NCBI GenBank assembly: GCA_944800085.1
Contig: CALYLO010000002.1
Coordinates: forward strand, 372,001-436,000
DNA from: Paenibacillus melissococcoides
Lineage (GTDB): Bacteria > Bacillota > Bacilli > Paenibacillales > Paenibacillaceae
DNA length: 64,000 nt
Direction: 5' to 3'
Shown here: positions 38,233 through 46,811 of the stretch, piece by piece
Position numbering within the stretch: the first letter of the stretch is position 1
Layout of the letters: each line of letters begins with the position of its first letter
Notes under the pieces: model-generated
What the model was told of the DNA's origin: nothing
Database searches by the model: none
What the model saw: the letters and a program-made list of their open reading frames with translations, nothing else
Made by a program: the position numbers and the translations under genes

Positions 38233-38238
38233 ATTATA
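38233..38238 (-). promoter_or_regulatory. Probable -10 element of sinR
   Basis: TATAAT on the minus strand lies 35 bp before the sinR ATG. The -35 match is weak. Confidence 0.45.
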
Positions 38239-38265
38239 TCCGATTTGTGCCACCTCCGAAAGCGG

Positions 38266-40068
38266 CTACAGCGGATAGACGGAAACAGGCTGCACCTCCT
38301 GATTTTGTAAAAGATTTGCAAATATACTCTTTTTTTCTGAGGATAATGACAGAAAGGTTCCCTGTTCAACCAATTTCCCGTCATGTATGACTAAAATTTG
38401 TTCTGCGTTTTGGATGGTGGACAGCCTATGGGCAACCACAATGACCGTAATGCGATCCTTTAACCGATGTAAAGCGGTCAGAATCTTTTTTTCATTCTCC
38501 GTATCCAGTGCGCTTGTCGCCTCATCCAGAACAAGGATCGAAGGCTGCCGGATGATGGCTCTTGCCAGGACCAGCCGCTGCCGTTCTCCTCCTGACAGAC
38601 GAATGCCTCGATCTCCAATGAGCGTCTCCAATTGGTGAGGAAGCTTGCGTACAAATTCAGCTGCGGAGGAAAAATCGAGTGCTTCCCACAGCTCGTTCTC
38701 CGTGGCACTCGGTTTAACCATCAACAGGTTTTCTCTTATGCTCGCATTATAGAGAAACGGATCCTGTGCCACATACCCGATGGAGCGCCTGTACGCGAGC
38801 AGATTGTCATTCGTGATCGCCATGCCATCCACGAGGATTTGACCGGATTCAGGCTGCATCAGGCCCATAAGGAGGTCGATAAACGTGCTCTTGCCGGCCC
38901 CTGATTTGCCAACGATAGCGGTCATCCCTTGGGCAGGAATATGAACGCTGATATTTTGCAAAGCATACGCAGGCAGCTGCGGCTGATAGCGAAACGAAAG
39001 ATTTCTGACTTCGATTCCTTGCATAACGAACCAATGGCCAGGTTCCGGAGCGGGCGATTCGGTAAGCGTAATCGCCTGATCTGCGGCCAATTGGCAGTCA
39101 TGCTGCAATTGCTGAAGAGCCTTGAAGGCCGGGCTGGTCGAGGCCAATTGTTCCAGCTTGGACTGGAGGCTGGTAAATCTCGGCCACAACCTGGCAAAGA
39201 CCAGGATAACGATCAACAAAGACGGCCCCTCACTCGGAAAAAAGCGGAATGACGTAAAGATAAATCCGGCAATAAGCAGTGAGGACGATATTTTATACAA
39301 CAGCTGGGAATTCAGCTTTAGCCGCACATAATCCAGCTGCTCTTGCATGGTTCCTTCGGTAAGCTTCTGGTGCCACTCCAAGCGGGAGGGTTCCAGATTG
39401 TTGCTCTTTATATCTTTCATTCCTTGAAGCTGGTCAGTGATTCCTGCCAGATAGGCTTGGGCGAGCTTGGACGTCTGGCTGCCGAGCTGCTTGGATTTGC
39501 GAATAAATCCGCGGGAAAGAAAAGCAAGCATGGCTCCGCAGGCAATAACGAACAGCGTCATCTTCGGTGAGATCCAGAAGGCGAAAACAATCTGAACGAG
39601 GGTAAACAACGCAGATGTAATGAACTGGAGAAGCAGACTGATTCCTCCCAAGACTCTGGCGGTTTCGATCGTAAGGGCATTCACCAGATCGGAAGTTCTG
39701 CGCTGTAGGAAAAAAGACCATTGCGCTCTTAGAAGAGCGCTGTAGTTCTCATAACGCAGTCGTCTGCTGAAATGTTGCTCTATCTCGGCATTGCGGATCA
39801 TAACGGCCCGATGAATGAGGTTTTGAGTGACGACAATCAGCAGGTATACCGTTAGAATGATGGCTATGGAAGCAACCTGCGGCAAGCTGTGCAGGATGTT
39901 CAAAAAACGAAGCCTGTTCTCCCAAGCCGGCTCTGACAACAGAACGCCGCCAACCGTAAGCATGGGGATGAGCAGAAGAAATGTCATGCCCTCCAGGAGA
40001 CTGCTGATCACCATGCCAATAATGTTGAGGCTTAATCGTAACCCTGCCGTTTTGTGAAGCCGCTTCAT
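38266..40068 (-). CDS. padD: Lasso peptide ABC exporter (PadD-like)
   Basis: This 600-residue fused ABC exporter has an N-terminal six-helix membrane domain and a C-terminal ATPase with Walker A (AIVGKSGAGKST), Q-loop (YVAQDPFLYNASIRENL), signature LSGGERQR, Walker B (ILVLDEATSALD) and H-loop (IVVAHRLST). In lasso clusters the D protein exports the finished peptide and gives immunity. It is the last gene of the operon, 17 bp after B2. No peptidase C39 domain is present, consistent with B2 doing leader removal. Confidence 0.88.
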   Translation of the reverse strand: MKRLHKTAGLRLSLNIIGMVISSLLEGMTFLLLIPMLTVGGVLLSEPAWENRLRFLNILHSLPQVASIAIILTVYLLIVVTQNLIHRAVMIRNAEIEQHFSRRLRYENYSALLRAQWSFFLQRRTSDLVNALTIETARVLGGISLLLQFITSALFTLVQIVFAFWISPKMTLFVIACGAMLAFLSRGFIRKSKQLGSQTSKLAQAYLAGITDQLQGMKDIKSNNLEPSRLEWHQKLTEGTMQEQLDYVRLKLNSQLLYKISSSLLIAGFIFTSFRFFPSEGPSLLIVILVFARLWPRFTSLQSKLEQLASTSPAFKALQQLQHDCQLAADQAITLTESPAPEPGHWFVMQGIEVRNLSFRYQPQLPAYALQNISVHIPAQGMTAIVGKSGAGKSTFIDLLMGLMQPESGQILVDGMAITNDNLLAYRRSIGYVAQDPFLYNASIRENLLMVKPSATENELWEALDFSSAAEFVRKLPHQLETLIGDRGIRLSGGERQRLVLARAIIRQPSILVLDEATSALDTENEKKILTALHRLKDRITVIVVAHRLSTIQNAEQILVIHDGKLVEQGTFLSLSSEKKSIFANLLQNQEVQPVSVYPL

Positions 40069-40085
40069 GTAAAGAATAATTTAAT

Positions 40086-40547
40086 TCATGAGTCTGTCCC
40101 TGCGCTCTTCGCGAATTTCTCCACCACGACGAACTGCTTCATCATCTCGGCCCCGGTAATGTATATCGAGCCGCTGCGGAGCCAGGCGTGTGCGATCAGT
40201 TCACCGTTTTTATTTTTCCCGGTCCCCAAATATAAAGTGCTGTGGAGGTTTCTTTTCTCAAGCATCTTCATGCTTGCTATCGCTCTTACCAAGCATTTGC
40301 TCTCCCAGAAAGTGTGCCGGCTCGCGATATGGATCGCGCTCCGAATATGCTTCATGGTTTTCGTATGCGACGGATCATGAACTGCGGGCGTTTCCATGGA
40401 TCGTCTCCCCAGCAACGGCGAGATCTTCGCGAACGGAAAATACAAAAGAATGCGCGCCCACCCCAAATAAAGAAAAGCTTCCGCAAATAAAAGGAATGTC
40501 TTCCGGTCTAATAAGCATAACCATATCCATCTTCTCAACCGGTTCAT
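40086..40547 (-). CDS. padB2: Lasso peptide B2 leader peptidase (transglutaminase-like)
   Basis: This 153-residue protein belongs to the transglutaminase-like B2 family. CLVRAIASMKMLEKRNL carries the catalytic Cys, and ELIAHAWLRSGSIYI the catalytic His with a following acidic partner. It should cut the precursor after the leader to release the core. It overlaps the B1 gene by 4 bp (ATGA) and acts in complex with B1. The N-terminal helix WLCLLDRKTFLLFAEAFLYLGWARILLYF is hydrophobic and may touch the membrane. Confidence 0.9.
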   Translation of the reverse strand: MNRLRRWIWLCLLDRKTFLLFAEAFLYLGWARILLYFPFAKISPLLGRRSMETPAVHDPSHTKTMKHIRSAIHIASRHTFWESKCLVRAIASMKMLEKRNLHSTLYLGTGKNKNGELIAHAWLRSGSIYITGAEMMKQFVVVEKFAKSAGTDS

Positions 40548-40843
40548 AGCCGCTTCACATGCCGTATCAAACCCTCATGTTCCAAATCCGAGAGGAACAG
40601 GAGAATGTCTTCCTCGCATTCCGACGGCTCCACCTCATATTCGGATAAAATGGATCGAATAATATGTTCCGCCTTCACGGGCGTGATAAGCATGTCCCAG
40701 ATCTCGCCGCCAAGAGTACCGAGATTATAATATTTTCCCTTCTGAACGCTTAACATCACTTTTTCGCCAGCCATATCGCTAACGATATGTCCCTCGCATT
40801 GAACAAGCGTATCGACAGGGGTGATCGAATGAAGTTTGCTCAT
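40544..40843 (-). CDS. padB1: Lasso peptide B1 leader-recognition protein (PqqD family)
   Basis: This 99-residue PqqD-like RiPP recognition element has MLSVQKGKYYNLGTLGGEIWDML and EEDILLFLSDLEHEGLI. It should bind the Tyr-x-x-Pro leader motif of the precursor and hand it to B2 and the cyclase. It overlaps both neighbours by 4 bp (ATGA), so its expression is tightly coupled to the kinase and B2. Confidence 0.9.
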   Translation of the reverse strand: MSKLHSITPVDTLVQCEGHIVSDMAGEKVMLSVQKGKYYNLGTLGGEIWDMLITPVKAEHIIRSILSEYEVEPSECEEDILLFLSDLEHEGLIRHVKRL

Positions 40844-41781
40844 GGGTCTTTCTCTCCTTGCCGGGTAATGTTTAAGATGAGAGATGCCAGATCAAGCGTG
40901 CTGAATCCAACCATGGGACGGTGTAAACGGTACATCCCGATCTGGTGAACGAAGGATGACAGAGTCTTGAAATGCCATTCCATCAATCCCAGCGGCTGCA
41001 CCAAAAAATTTCGGTACGTATGGTGAAAGAGGACGCGAAAGCGCTCCATCCCCTGGATCGGCGCAATATGAGTTGCTGCATCCCATGGAACCAACTCAAA
41101 GATACTTGCCAGAGGAAGAGGTTCATCATGAAAGTTGGACCCCGCGGGCACGGCAAATTTCGTATTACGCTCATAAAGCGGGGTGAAATTGGCATTGTCC
41201 ATTCCCATGTGCTTCAATGTGTCCACCCATAATTTTTGCTGAGGATAAGATGGAACAACGCAAGGAGAGCCTTGAGTCATCACGACGGGAATCACATCAT
41301 CGCTAAGCAGCGGATATCCTTCGGACATCAGGTGCACAGCCAAGGTAGATTTCCCTGCCCCGGAGTCGCCGATAATGGCATAGGCCTTCCCGTCAATAGC
41401 CACGGCGCTGCCGTGCAAAGGCACAATTTTTCGCTGCAGCAAGATAATGCCCATACAAGTCCCCAGAATAAAAAGCCGAACCCAATCCTCTTCCGCCTGA
41501 TCGAACGGAGAGACCAGAATGGAGGATCCATCCTGCACCGCATATATGGCAGCTCCAGGTACCCGAAACATAACCGTACGGCCGTGATCCCGAATAGCCA
41601 AGTTTCCATAGGAATGAATGGATCTGTTCCAGAGAGGCTGCAAGTCTGTCCGCCGTACCGTAATGTTGCCCATAGGCTCGCGGTCACCAGCCTGAGGCAG
41701 TTCCGGTAATACAAAGTCGCTCGCAATACGGAAGCCAAAAGCTTTATAATGGTCAGTCCTTACCGCTGCTCGTTCGGTCAT
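40840..41781 (-). CDS. padK: HPr-kinase-like lasso precursor kinase (PadK-like)
   Basis: This 313-residue protein has an HprK-type P-loop, AYAIIGDSGAGKSTLAVHLM, in a C-terminal kinase fold, with LLSDDVIPVV following. The PadK enzyme of the paeninodin cluster phosphorylates the C-terminal serine of the precursor (established for paeninodin). The precursor encoded here also ends in serine, so the same reaction is expected. ATG 41781 is preferred since GGAG lies about eight bases before it; ATG 41787 almost touches that site. Confidence 0.85.
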   Translation of the reverse strand: MTERAAVRTDHYKAFGFRIASDFVLPELPQAGDREPMGNITVRRTDLQPLWNRSIHSYGNLAIRDHGRTVMFRVPGAAIYAVQDGSSILVSPFDQAEEDWVRLFILGTCMGIILLQRKIVPLHGSAVAIDGKAYAIIGDSGAGKSTLAVHLMSEGYPLLSDDVIPVVMTQGSPCVVPSYPQQKLWVDTLKHMGMDNANFTPLYERNTKFAVPAGSNFHDEPLPLASIFELVPWDAATHIAPIQGMERFRVLFHHTYRNFLVQPLGLMEWHFKTLSSFVHQIGMYRLHRPMVGFSTLDLASLILNITRQGEKDP

Positions 41782-41820
41782 GCTCATCTCTCCAAGGGTC
41801 TTTAAAATGAGAACAGGGGA

Positions 41821-41850
41821 ACCCTCATACCCGGTGAGAAGTATGAGGGT
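41821..41850 (-). promoter_or_regulatory. Perfect hairpin between lasso precursor and kinase genes
   Basis: ACCCTCATAC and GTATGAGGGT form a 10-bp perfect stem with a 10-base loop. No T-run follows on the minus strand, so it is more likely a partial terminator or mRNA-stabilising element that keeps precursor mRNA in excess. Confidence 0.6.
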
Positions 41851-41884
41851 ACCGCATCATAACCGCATTCATTAAGCCTGTTGT

Positions 41885-42022
41885 CTAGCTATCCATCGGA
41901 TCGAAATGCACGTTTTCATCCGGGTCCGGCTGGAAAGCATCCGGCGTAGAGGTACCCGGCCCAGCCATGGTCTGATGAACATCCAATTTTTCAAGGGACG
42001 GCTTGCTGTACTGCTTTTTCAT
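41885..42022 (-). CDS. padA: Lasso peptide precursor, paeninodin-type
   Basis: This is a 45-residue precursor. The leader is MKKQYSKPSLEKLDVHQTM (19 residues), with YSKP and the following LEKL matching the leader motif read by B1, and Thr at position -2. The core has 26 residues: AGPGTSTPD (ring Ala1 to Asp9, isopeptide expected), then AFQPDPDEN and VHFDPMDS. Paeninodin, as I recall it, has a 23-residue core beginning identically and ending DEDVHYDS; here Asp18 is Asn, Tyr21 is Phe and the tail is three residues longer, keeping a terminal Ser for phosphorylation. AAGGAGGTG lies just upstream; only two bases separate the ATG from the cyclase stop codon. Confidence 0.93.
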   Translation of the reverse strand: MKKQYSKPSLEKLDVHQTMAGPGTSTPDAFQPDPDENVHFDPMDS

Positions 42023-42024
42023 GG

Positions 42025-43974
42025 TTACACCTCCTTTCCAGAGATTCTTGACAGGAATTTATGAAAGATGAACCCGCGCATCAGCACGCGGAACTTCAGA
42101 TCGAAGGCAAGCTCCGGCCGCGGGTGATGCCGGATATCGTTCAGCAGCTCCTGAAGCAGGGGGGCATTCAGATAATATGAAGTGCGCGGATCGCCAATCA
42201 TCTGTTCAAGATCCCGGATCAATCCACTCCAGTGAGGCATGAGCCTGAACACGCCGTCAGCGCCCTGCACGCCGCGTCTTTTGCGATTTAATCTCACCTT
42301 GTCGGGCAGGTAGCGGGCGGTTGCCCTGCGTATGAGCGAACGGTCGACGCCTTGCTGAACGAACTGTTCATCAGGTACCGACAGACAGAAGCGGACGACC
42401 CGCAGATCATTGGTGGGATCCCTGTCCCAGATTTTATGCTTAAGGGAAAGCTTCGTGCCGATCGTTCCGTTAATATTCCAAAAATACAGTTGATTAAATT
42501 GATCCTTGCGGATGTCATACGCATTCTGAGTCGATGATCCCCAGACGTCCATGCCGCAGGCCTTCATGTAGTCAGTTACATTGGTTTTTCTGGCGAAGTC
42601 CGGGTTAATCAAGACCGGCAGCTCAGGGTCGCCTCCCGGAGCAATCAGCGGGGCGAGCCAAGGAAAGCTCTTCTTGCCGACGATTTGAAGCACTTTCCAG
42701 GGATTCGCCCCAAGGGATTGGCAATAACGTCTGTGCTCCCAGAAGAACGACACGAGACGCCCCTTCCTTAGCAGACTGGCCTGGTAATCCATGGCGGGCC
42801 CCCAGGAAATGGTCCAGTTCCCCCTCTGTCCGGTAAGCATAACCCCGATGTCCCGGGCAGCGGCTTGTTCATAGATTCCCTTAAGCCAAAAAGAGTTCTC
42901 GAAAAATTTATACGGCATCTCCAGCGTATCAAGCCATTCGTCAATGACGGAGTAAGGGTTGCTTGACGGATAACTGGATACATTCATCTCGATATTGCCT
43001 ACATGCTCCACCGTGGACCGTATGTATTCTCTTTCATCCGCAAAACGGTTGCCTGAAGTGAAATCGGAAAAGCCTTCGACCGGATAATAGCTGAAGGTGT
43101 AGAGAGGTTTGTTGTAGGCTTTCAACATCGGTGCGGCAAAGCTCACAACCGAACCGGAATCAAGTCCGCCGCTTAGATGTGCTCCGACCTGGCGGAACGT
43201 TCTTAACCGAGCTTGAACCGCAGTCTGAAAAACATCCCGGAACGCTTCCTCGTATTCCTCGTTGCTTGTAAGCACAAGCTTGTCAGTATGCTGCAGACGG
43301 CAATATTGTTGAAAGATTACTTTCCCATTGGCAACGAAAATGGAATGGGAAGGGGGAACCTGCTTAATGGATTGATAAACGGTAGAAAATGAATCTACGG
43401 CGTCTGTCGTAATCGGGATAGCAAGGAATTGGGAAATCCAGTGTTCGTTCAAGTCTCTTTTCACGTGCGGGAGCTTAAGCAGCGGTTCCATGATTGTGCA
43501 GAATGAAAACAGTTCCGGGGATTGATGAAAGTAAAGGGTCCGTGTTCCGGAAAAATCCCTTGCGCCAAACATCGTGCGGTCCCTTCCATCCCAAATGATA
43601 AAAGCGAAATCCCCTACGAGATGTTTGGGCATATCATGGCCCCATTTCATATATGCTTGCAGAATAAGCCGGCTGTCCGTTATGGTCTGGCGAGCCGGCT
43701 TGGATAGTTCAAGCTGGTCTGCTAATTCGTCCTGATTGTCTATAATCGCATCCGAAGTAATGGCGAGCGATGTAACCGGATCATAGCAGGGCAGGACCTC
43801 GCTGATGGATTGCGGCGTAATGCACTGTTGGAGGCTCCCCAGAAATAAGGAACCGTTACTCCAACTGCTTACATAATCAGCGGGAAAGCGCCTCAAGTCA
43901 TCGATCATTTGTCTGCCAAGTCCGGGTTCCAACTTCTCGTGTTGAAGGTGATAAATGCCTGCTACCGCACCCAT
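42025..43974 (-). CDS. padC: Lasso cyclase (asparagine synthetase-like)
   Basis: This 649-residue protein has an asparagine-synthetase B architecture. The N-terminal glutaminase-like domain begins MGAVAGIYHL and lacks the catalytic Cys2, as in lasso C proteins. The synthetase domain has the PP-loop VGAHLSGGLDSGSVVSFA. It should adenylate Asp9 of the core and form the isopeptide with Ala1. CGGAGGAG precedes ATG. It is the first gene of the operon, behind two SinR-type palindromes. Confidence 0.92.
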   Translation of the reverse strand: MGAVAGIYHLQHEKLEPGLGRQMIDDLRRFPADYVSSWSNGSLFLGSLQQCITPQSISEVLPCYDPVTSLAITSDAIIDNQDELADQLELSKPARQTITDSRLILQAYMKWGHDMPKHLVGDFAFIIWDGRDRTMFGARDFSGTRTLYFHQSPELFSFCTIMEPLLKLPHVKRDLNEHWISQFLAIPITTDAVDSFSTVYQSIKQVPPSHSIFVANGKVIFQQYCRLQHTDKLVLTSNEEYEEAFRDVFQTAVQARLRTFRQVGAHLSGGLDSGSVVSFAAPMLKAYNKPLYTFSYYPVEGFSDFTSGNRFADEREYIRSTVEHVGNIEMNVSSYPSSNPYSVIDEWLDTLEMPYKFFENSFWLKGIYEQAAARDIGVMLTGQRGNWTISWGPAMDYQASLLRKGRLVSFFWEHRRYCQSLGANPWKVLQIVGKKSFPWLAPLIAPGGDPELPVLINPDFARKTNVTDYMKACGMDVWGSSTQNAYDIRKDQFNQLYFWNINGTIGTKLSLKHKIWDRDPTNDLRVVRFCLSVPDEQFVQQGVDRSLIRRATARYLPDKVRLNRKRRGVQGADGVFRLMPHWSGLIRDLEQMIGDPRTSYYLNAPLLQELLNDIRHHPRPELAFDLKFRVLMRGFIFHKFLSRISGKEV

Positions 43975-44002
43975 CGTCGTTCTCCTCCGGATACACGTCC
44001 TT

Positions 44003-44018
44003 GTTCTTGTGGAAGAAC
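44003..44018. promoter_or_regulatory. SinR-type operator A of the lasso operon
   Basis: GTTCTT-GTGG-AAGAAC is a perfect palindrome, 29 bp upstream of the padC ATG and 31 bp from operator B. Confidence 0.75.
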
Positions 44019-44033
44019 AATAAAAATAAAATT

Positions 44034-44049
44034 GTTCTTAATAAAGAAC
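44034..44049. promoter_or_regulatory. SinR-type operator B of the lasso operon
   Basis: GTTCTT-AATA-AAGAAC is a perfect palindrome that lies at the expected transcription start, just downstream of the likely -10. Its sequence equals the second, imperfect box of the eps promoter over GTTCTTAATAAAG. Confidence 0.78.
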
Positions 44050-44057
44050 GTGAATAA

Positions 44058-44087
44058 AGAGTAACATCCCTCTTTAAGGATTGTCAA
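44058..44087 (-). promoter_or_regulatory. Probable promoter of the lasso operon
   Basis: Minus-strand TTGACA (44087-44082) and, after 18 bp, TACTCT preceded by TGT (extended -10 like). The -10 is weak. The interval 43975-44295 contains this promoter, two SinR-type boxes and the unassigned promoter of the LacI-type gene. Confidence 0.5.
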
Positions 44088-44295
44088 CCCTGGGTGAAAG
44101 AAAGGGCGGGAACTGCAAAAATAGAAATAGATGTGAACGTGGACAGTCAGACAATGAACTCCAAACCGAATGCTGAGAGAGTCAGCCGGGACTTGCTGGT
44201 TGCTCTTCCTCGGTTTATCATGACGTGGGTACGATGCTTTGTGCGTGGTTTATACTAAGAAGGAAAAAATGGTGTCAACGATGGGAGCGAATGCT

Positions 44296-45297
44296 GTGGT
44301 CAGTATTAAGGATATCGCGAGGAAAGCGGGGGTTTCGATCTCGACCGTCTCTTATGCCTTGAACGGAAGCCCCAAGGTGAAAGAGGAAACGAGCAACAAA
44401 ATATTGTCTGTCGCCAAAGAATTAAATTATGTTCCGAATGCGGCGGCCAGAATGCTGAAAACGAGAGAGACGAAGATTATCGGCGCTTTTTTGACCGGCT
44501 TCGAAGGTTCGTTCTACGGGCAGCTGCTGCAGGGAATGAAGGAAGTGCTGAACAAGAGAGGGTATGATCTGGTGGTATGCAGCGGCTCTCAATCCCACCG
44601 TCTGCTGCCGGAACGGATGATCGACGGCGCTATCGTCCTCGATGCGTCCTTCTCCAGCGAAGAACTGCTCCAATATGCGGATCGCGGGCACAAGCTCGTC
44701 GTGCTGGATCGGGAGCTGAACCATCCCAACGTAAACCAGGTGCTGCTCGACAATAAAGCAGGCGCCATGTTGGCGGTGGAATATTTGTTAGAGGAAGGTT
44801 TCCGGAAAATATACGTCGTGTCAGGGCCTCAAGGCTCCTTCGATTCCAACCAGCGCCTGCTGGCGGCCCGGCAGACGGTGGAACGAAACCAGCCCATCCC
44901 GCCGGATGAAACCGGGCAGCCTATCGAGTTGATTGAAATGGAAGGCAATTTCGACAAAGCGAGCGGGGAAGCGGCGGCAGAGCGGATTATTCGGGAGTAT
45001 ACGGAGCCGGTGGACGTCTTTTGCCTTAACGATGAAATGGCCGTTGGCTTGTACAACGCGGTGAAGGAGTCGCCTTACGTGATCGGCGAGCATATCCATG
45101 TGATTGGATTTGACAATATGGAGCTCTCCCAATTCGTCCAGCCCCGCCTCGCTACGATCGATTATTCCAAGCGCAAATGGGGCGCGCTGGCAGCCGAGCA
45201 ATTTTTGAAAGTGATTGCGGGCGAGCCGGTTGAGCACGAACGAATTTACGTCACGCTCGTGAAGGCGGAATCGGTTCGGTCGAGACCCTCCGTATAA
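44296..45297 (+). CDS. LacI-family transcriptional regulator
   Basis: This repressor has about 333 residues. The N-terminal helix-turn-helix is SIKDIARKAGVSISTVSYALNGSPKVKEETSNKI with hinge NAAARMLKTRET, and the effector domain follows (GAFLTGFEGSFYGQLLQGMKEVLNKRGYDLVVCSG, VIGFDNMELSQFVQPRLATI). I prefer GTG 44296 with GGGAG eight bases before it, which puts the motif at the N-terminus as usual; ATG 44281 and 44269 are also in frame. Its targets are unclear: no sugar genes are adjacent and it is divergent from the lasso operon. Confidence 0.85.
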   Translation: MVSIKDIARKAGVSISTVSYALNGSPKVKEETSNKILSVAKELNYVPNAAARMLKTRETKIIGAFLTGFEGSFYGQLLQGMKEVLNKRGYDLVVCSGSQSHRLLPERMIDGAIVLDASFSSEELLQYADRGHKLVVLDRELNHPNVNQVLLDNKAGAMLAVEYLLEEGFRKIYVVSGPQGSFDSNQRLLAARQTVERNQPIPPDETGQPIELIEMEGNFDKASGEAAAERIIREYTEPVDVFCLNDEMAVGLYNAVKESPYVIGEHIHVIGFDNMELSQFVQPRLATIDYSKRKWGALAAEQFLKVIAGEPVEHERIYVTLVKAESVRSRPSV

Positions 45298-45397
45298 ATC
45301 AACCCATTCGGCGTGCCAAAATCTGTCGCCTTGTGGTTGATCATGTTCATATATGCTTTATAATGAACGTAAACGGTTATGCAGCGGAGGTAATGAT

Positions 45398-46360
45398 ATG
45401 TTTTCTTACGTTTTCGCCTTCCTTCTTTCTGCTTGTATCGTCCTTTTTCTGATTCCTCCCTTCAAGAAATTGGCCTTCCGCATCGGCTTCGTCGATCAGC
45501 CGCAGGCGGATAATGAACGGAAAATACATAGGCAGCCCATTCCCTTGTTGGCAGGGGCTGCGATTTTTATCGGCTTTTGCATCACCTATGTGTTGTTCGT
45601 CCCGCATTCCTTGACGAAGATGGCAGGCATTCTCGGCGGCGGGCTGCTCATCCTATCCATCGGCATGGTGGATGATTGGTACAAGACCCGGCGCAAGGAT
45701 TTTCCCGCGCTGCCGAAGCTTATCGTGCAGGTAGGGGCCGCCGCCTTGATCTACGCTTCCGGAATCGCTTTCATCGGCTTCAACCACCCGTTCACGGGGC
45801 AGTTCATCTATTTGCCGGAATGGCTTCAGTTCCTGCTGACGGTAACGTGGATATTCGGCGTCACGACAGTCATTAACTTTTCGGACGGGATGGACGGTCT
45901 GGCGGGGGGACTGACCGCGATCTCGGCAGGCACGTTGTTCATCGTCGGCATCTCGCACGGGCAGGGGACTCCGGCGATGATGGCTTTGATCCTGGTCGGA
46001 GCGGCATTAGGGTATTTGCGTTACAATAAGCCGCCGGCCAATGTCTTTATGGGCGACGCGGGGGCGACGTTTCTGGGCTTCATGCTGGGGGTGGTGGCGC
46101 TCGACGGCGCGTTCAAGCAAGCGACGCTCTTATCGCTCTTCATTCCGATTCTCGCGGTGGGCGTGCCGATATTCGACAATATTTTGGTCGTCATCCGGCG
46201 GATGCTTAACGGGCAGCCGATCTACAAAGCGGATGCGACCCAGGCGCATTACCGTCTTCTTGCGGTCGGATTGAACCAGAAGCAGGTAGTCATCTTCTTG
46301 TGCCTGCTGAATCTCTGCTTCGGGCTGACTTCCATTATTTTATCGCTGCTGCCTGTCTGA
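45398..46360 (+). CDS. tagO: Undecaprenyl-phosphate GlcNAc-1-phosphate transferase, TagO/WecA type
   Basis: This 320-residue integral membrane enzyme has about ten helices and the family motifs GMVDDWYKTRRKDFPALPKLIVQ (Mg-binding Asp pair), VINFSDGMDGLAGG and NVFMGDAGATFLGF. It puts GlcNAc 1-phosphate on undecaprenyl phosphate for teichoic acid or other wall polymers. ATG 45398 has GGAGG eight bases upstream. It stands alone on the plus strand; no polymer genes follow. Confidence 0.85.
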   Translation: MFSYVFAFLLSACIVLFLIPPFKKLAFRIGFVDQPQADNERKIHRQPIPLLAGAAIFIGFCITYVLFVPHSLTKMAGILGGGLLILSIGMVDDWYKTRRKDFPALPKLIVQVGAAALIYASGIAFIGFNHPFTGQFIYLPEWLQFLLTVTWIFGVTTVINFSDGMDGLAGGLTAISAGTLFIVGISHGQGTPAMMALILVGAALGYLRYNKPPANVFMGDAGATFLGFMLGVVALDGAFKQATLLSLFIPILAVGVPIFDNILVVIRRMLNGQPIYKADATQAHYRLLAVGLNQKQVVIFLCLLNLCFGLTSIILSLLPV

Positions 46361-46452
46361 CGGATGCAGCAGCGCATGGCGGATGCAGACCCTTCTCACA
46401 TTCGTGCGAACAACGAACAACCTCTAAACCATAGGAAATCAGGTGAATGCGC

Positions 46453-46698
46453 ATGACGGAAGAAGAAGTGCAGGCCCTCGGCTGGGACGCGATTGATGCG
46501 AAATTGAAGGAACTGTACGGGGACACGGAGCCGCTCCATTATGGCACCGTCCTGCCCTTTATGCTGGGCGGCGAAGATCCGCTGGACGGGATCAGCGTCT
46601 ATGCGCAGACCGAGCCGGTGCCGCATTGGCATTATGTCACATACGGCTTCTCGGAGCTGTACGAGAAGGAAGGGGACAACCCGGAGCGGTTTATATGA
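46453..46698 (+). pseudogene. SUFU-domain protein, 3'-truncated
   Basis: The 81 residues resemble the start of the suppressor-of-fused domain family: GWDAIDAKLKELYGDTEPLHYGTVLPFMLGGEDPLDGISVYAQ and PHWHYVTYGFSELYEKEGDNPE. Family members have about 200 residues; this one stops after RFI at 46698, where the homology ends. AGGTGA precedes ATG 46453. The 3' end was probably removed by the deletion that also truncates the oppositely directed nucleotidase gene. Confidence 0.65.
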
Positions 46699-46811
46699 TT
46701 GAGCTCGGAGCGAAGCAGGCACCTTCGATTGCCAAAATACTGCGCGGCCGTATCCCGTACCGGGAATCGCTGTATTTGATCGGCCCGAACCGGCATATCG
46801 CCTGCCTTTCG
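46699..46811. other. Unassigned junction sequence between two truncated genes
   Basis: About 110 bp separate the broken SUFU-domain gene and the broken nucleotidase gene. Neither family's sequence is recognisable here, and I see no IS end. It is probably leftover DNA at a deletion or rearrangement point. Confidence 0.4.

Noticed and set aside
38199..38265. SinR autoregulatory box upstream of sinR
   Set aside because: No GTTCT palindrome was found in this interval.
44269..45297. LacI-type gene as regulator of the lasso operon
   Set aside because: It is merely divergent; no shared palindrome suited to it was seen in the interval, whereas SinR-type boxes are clear.
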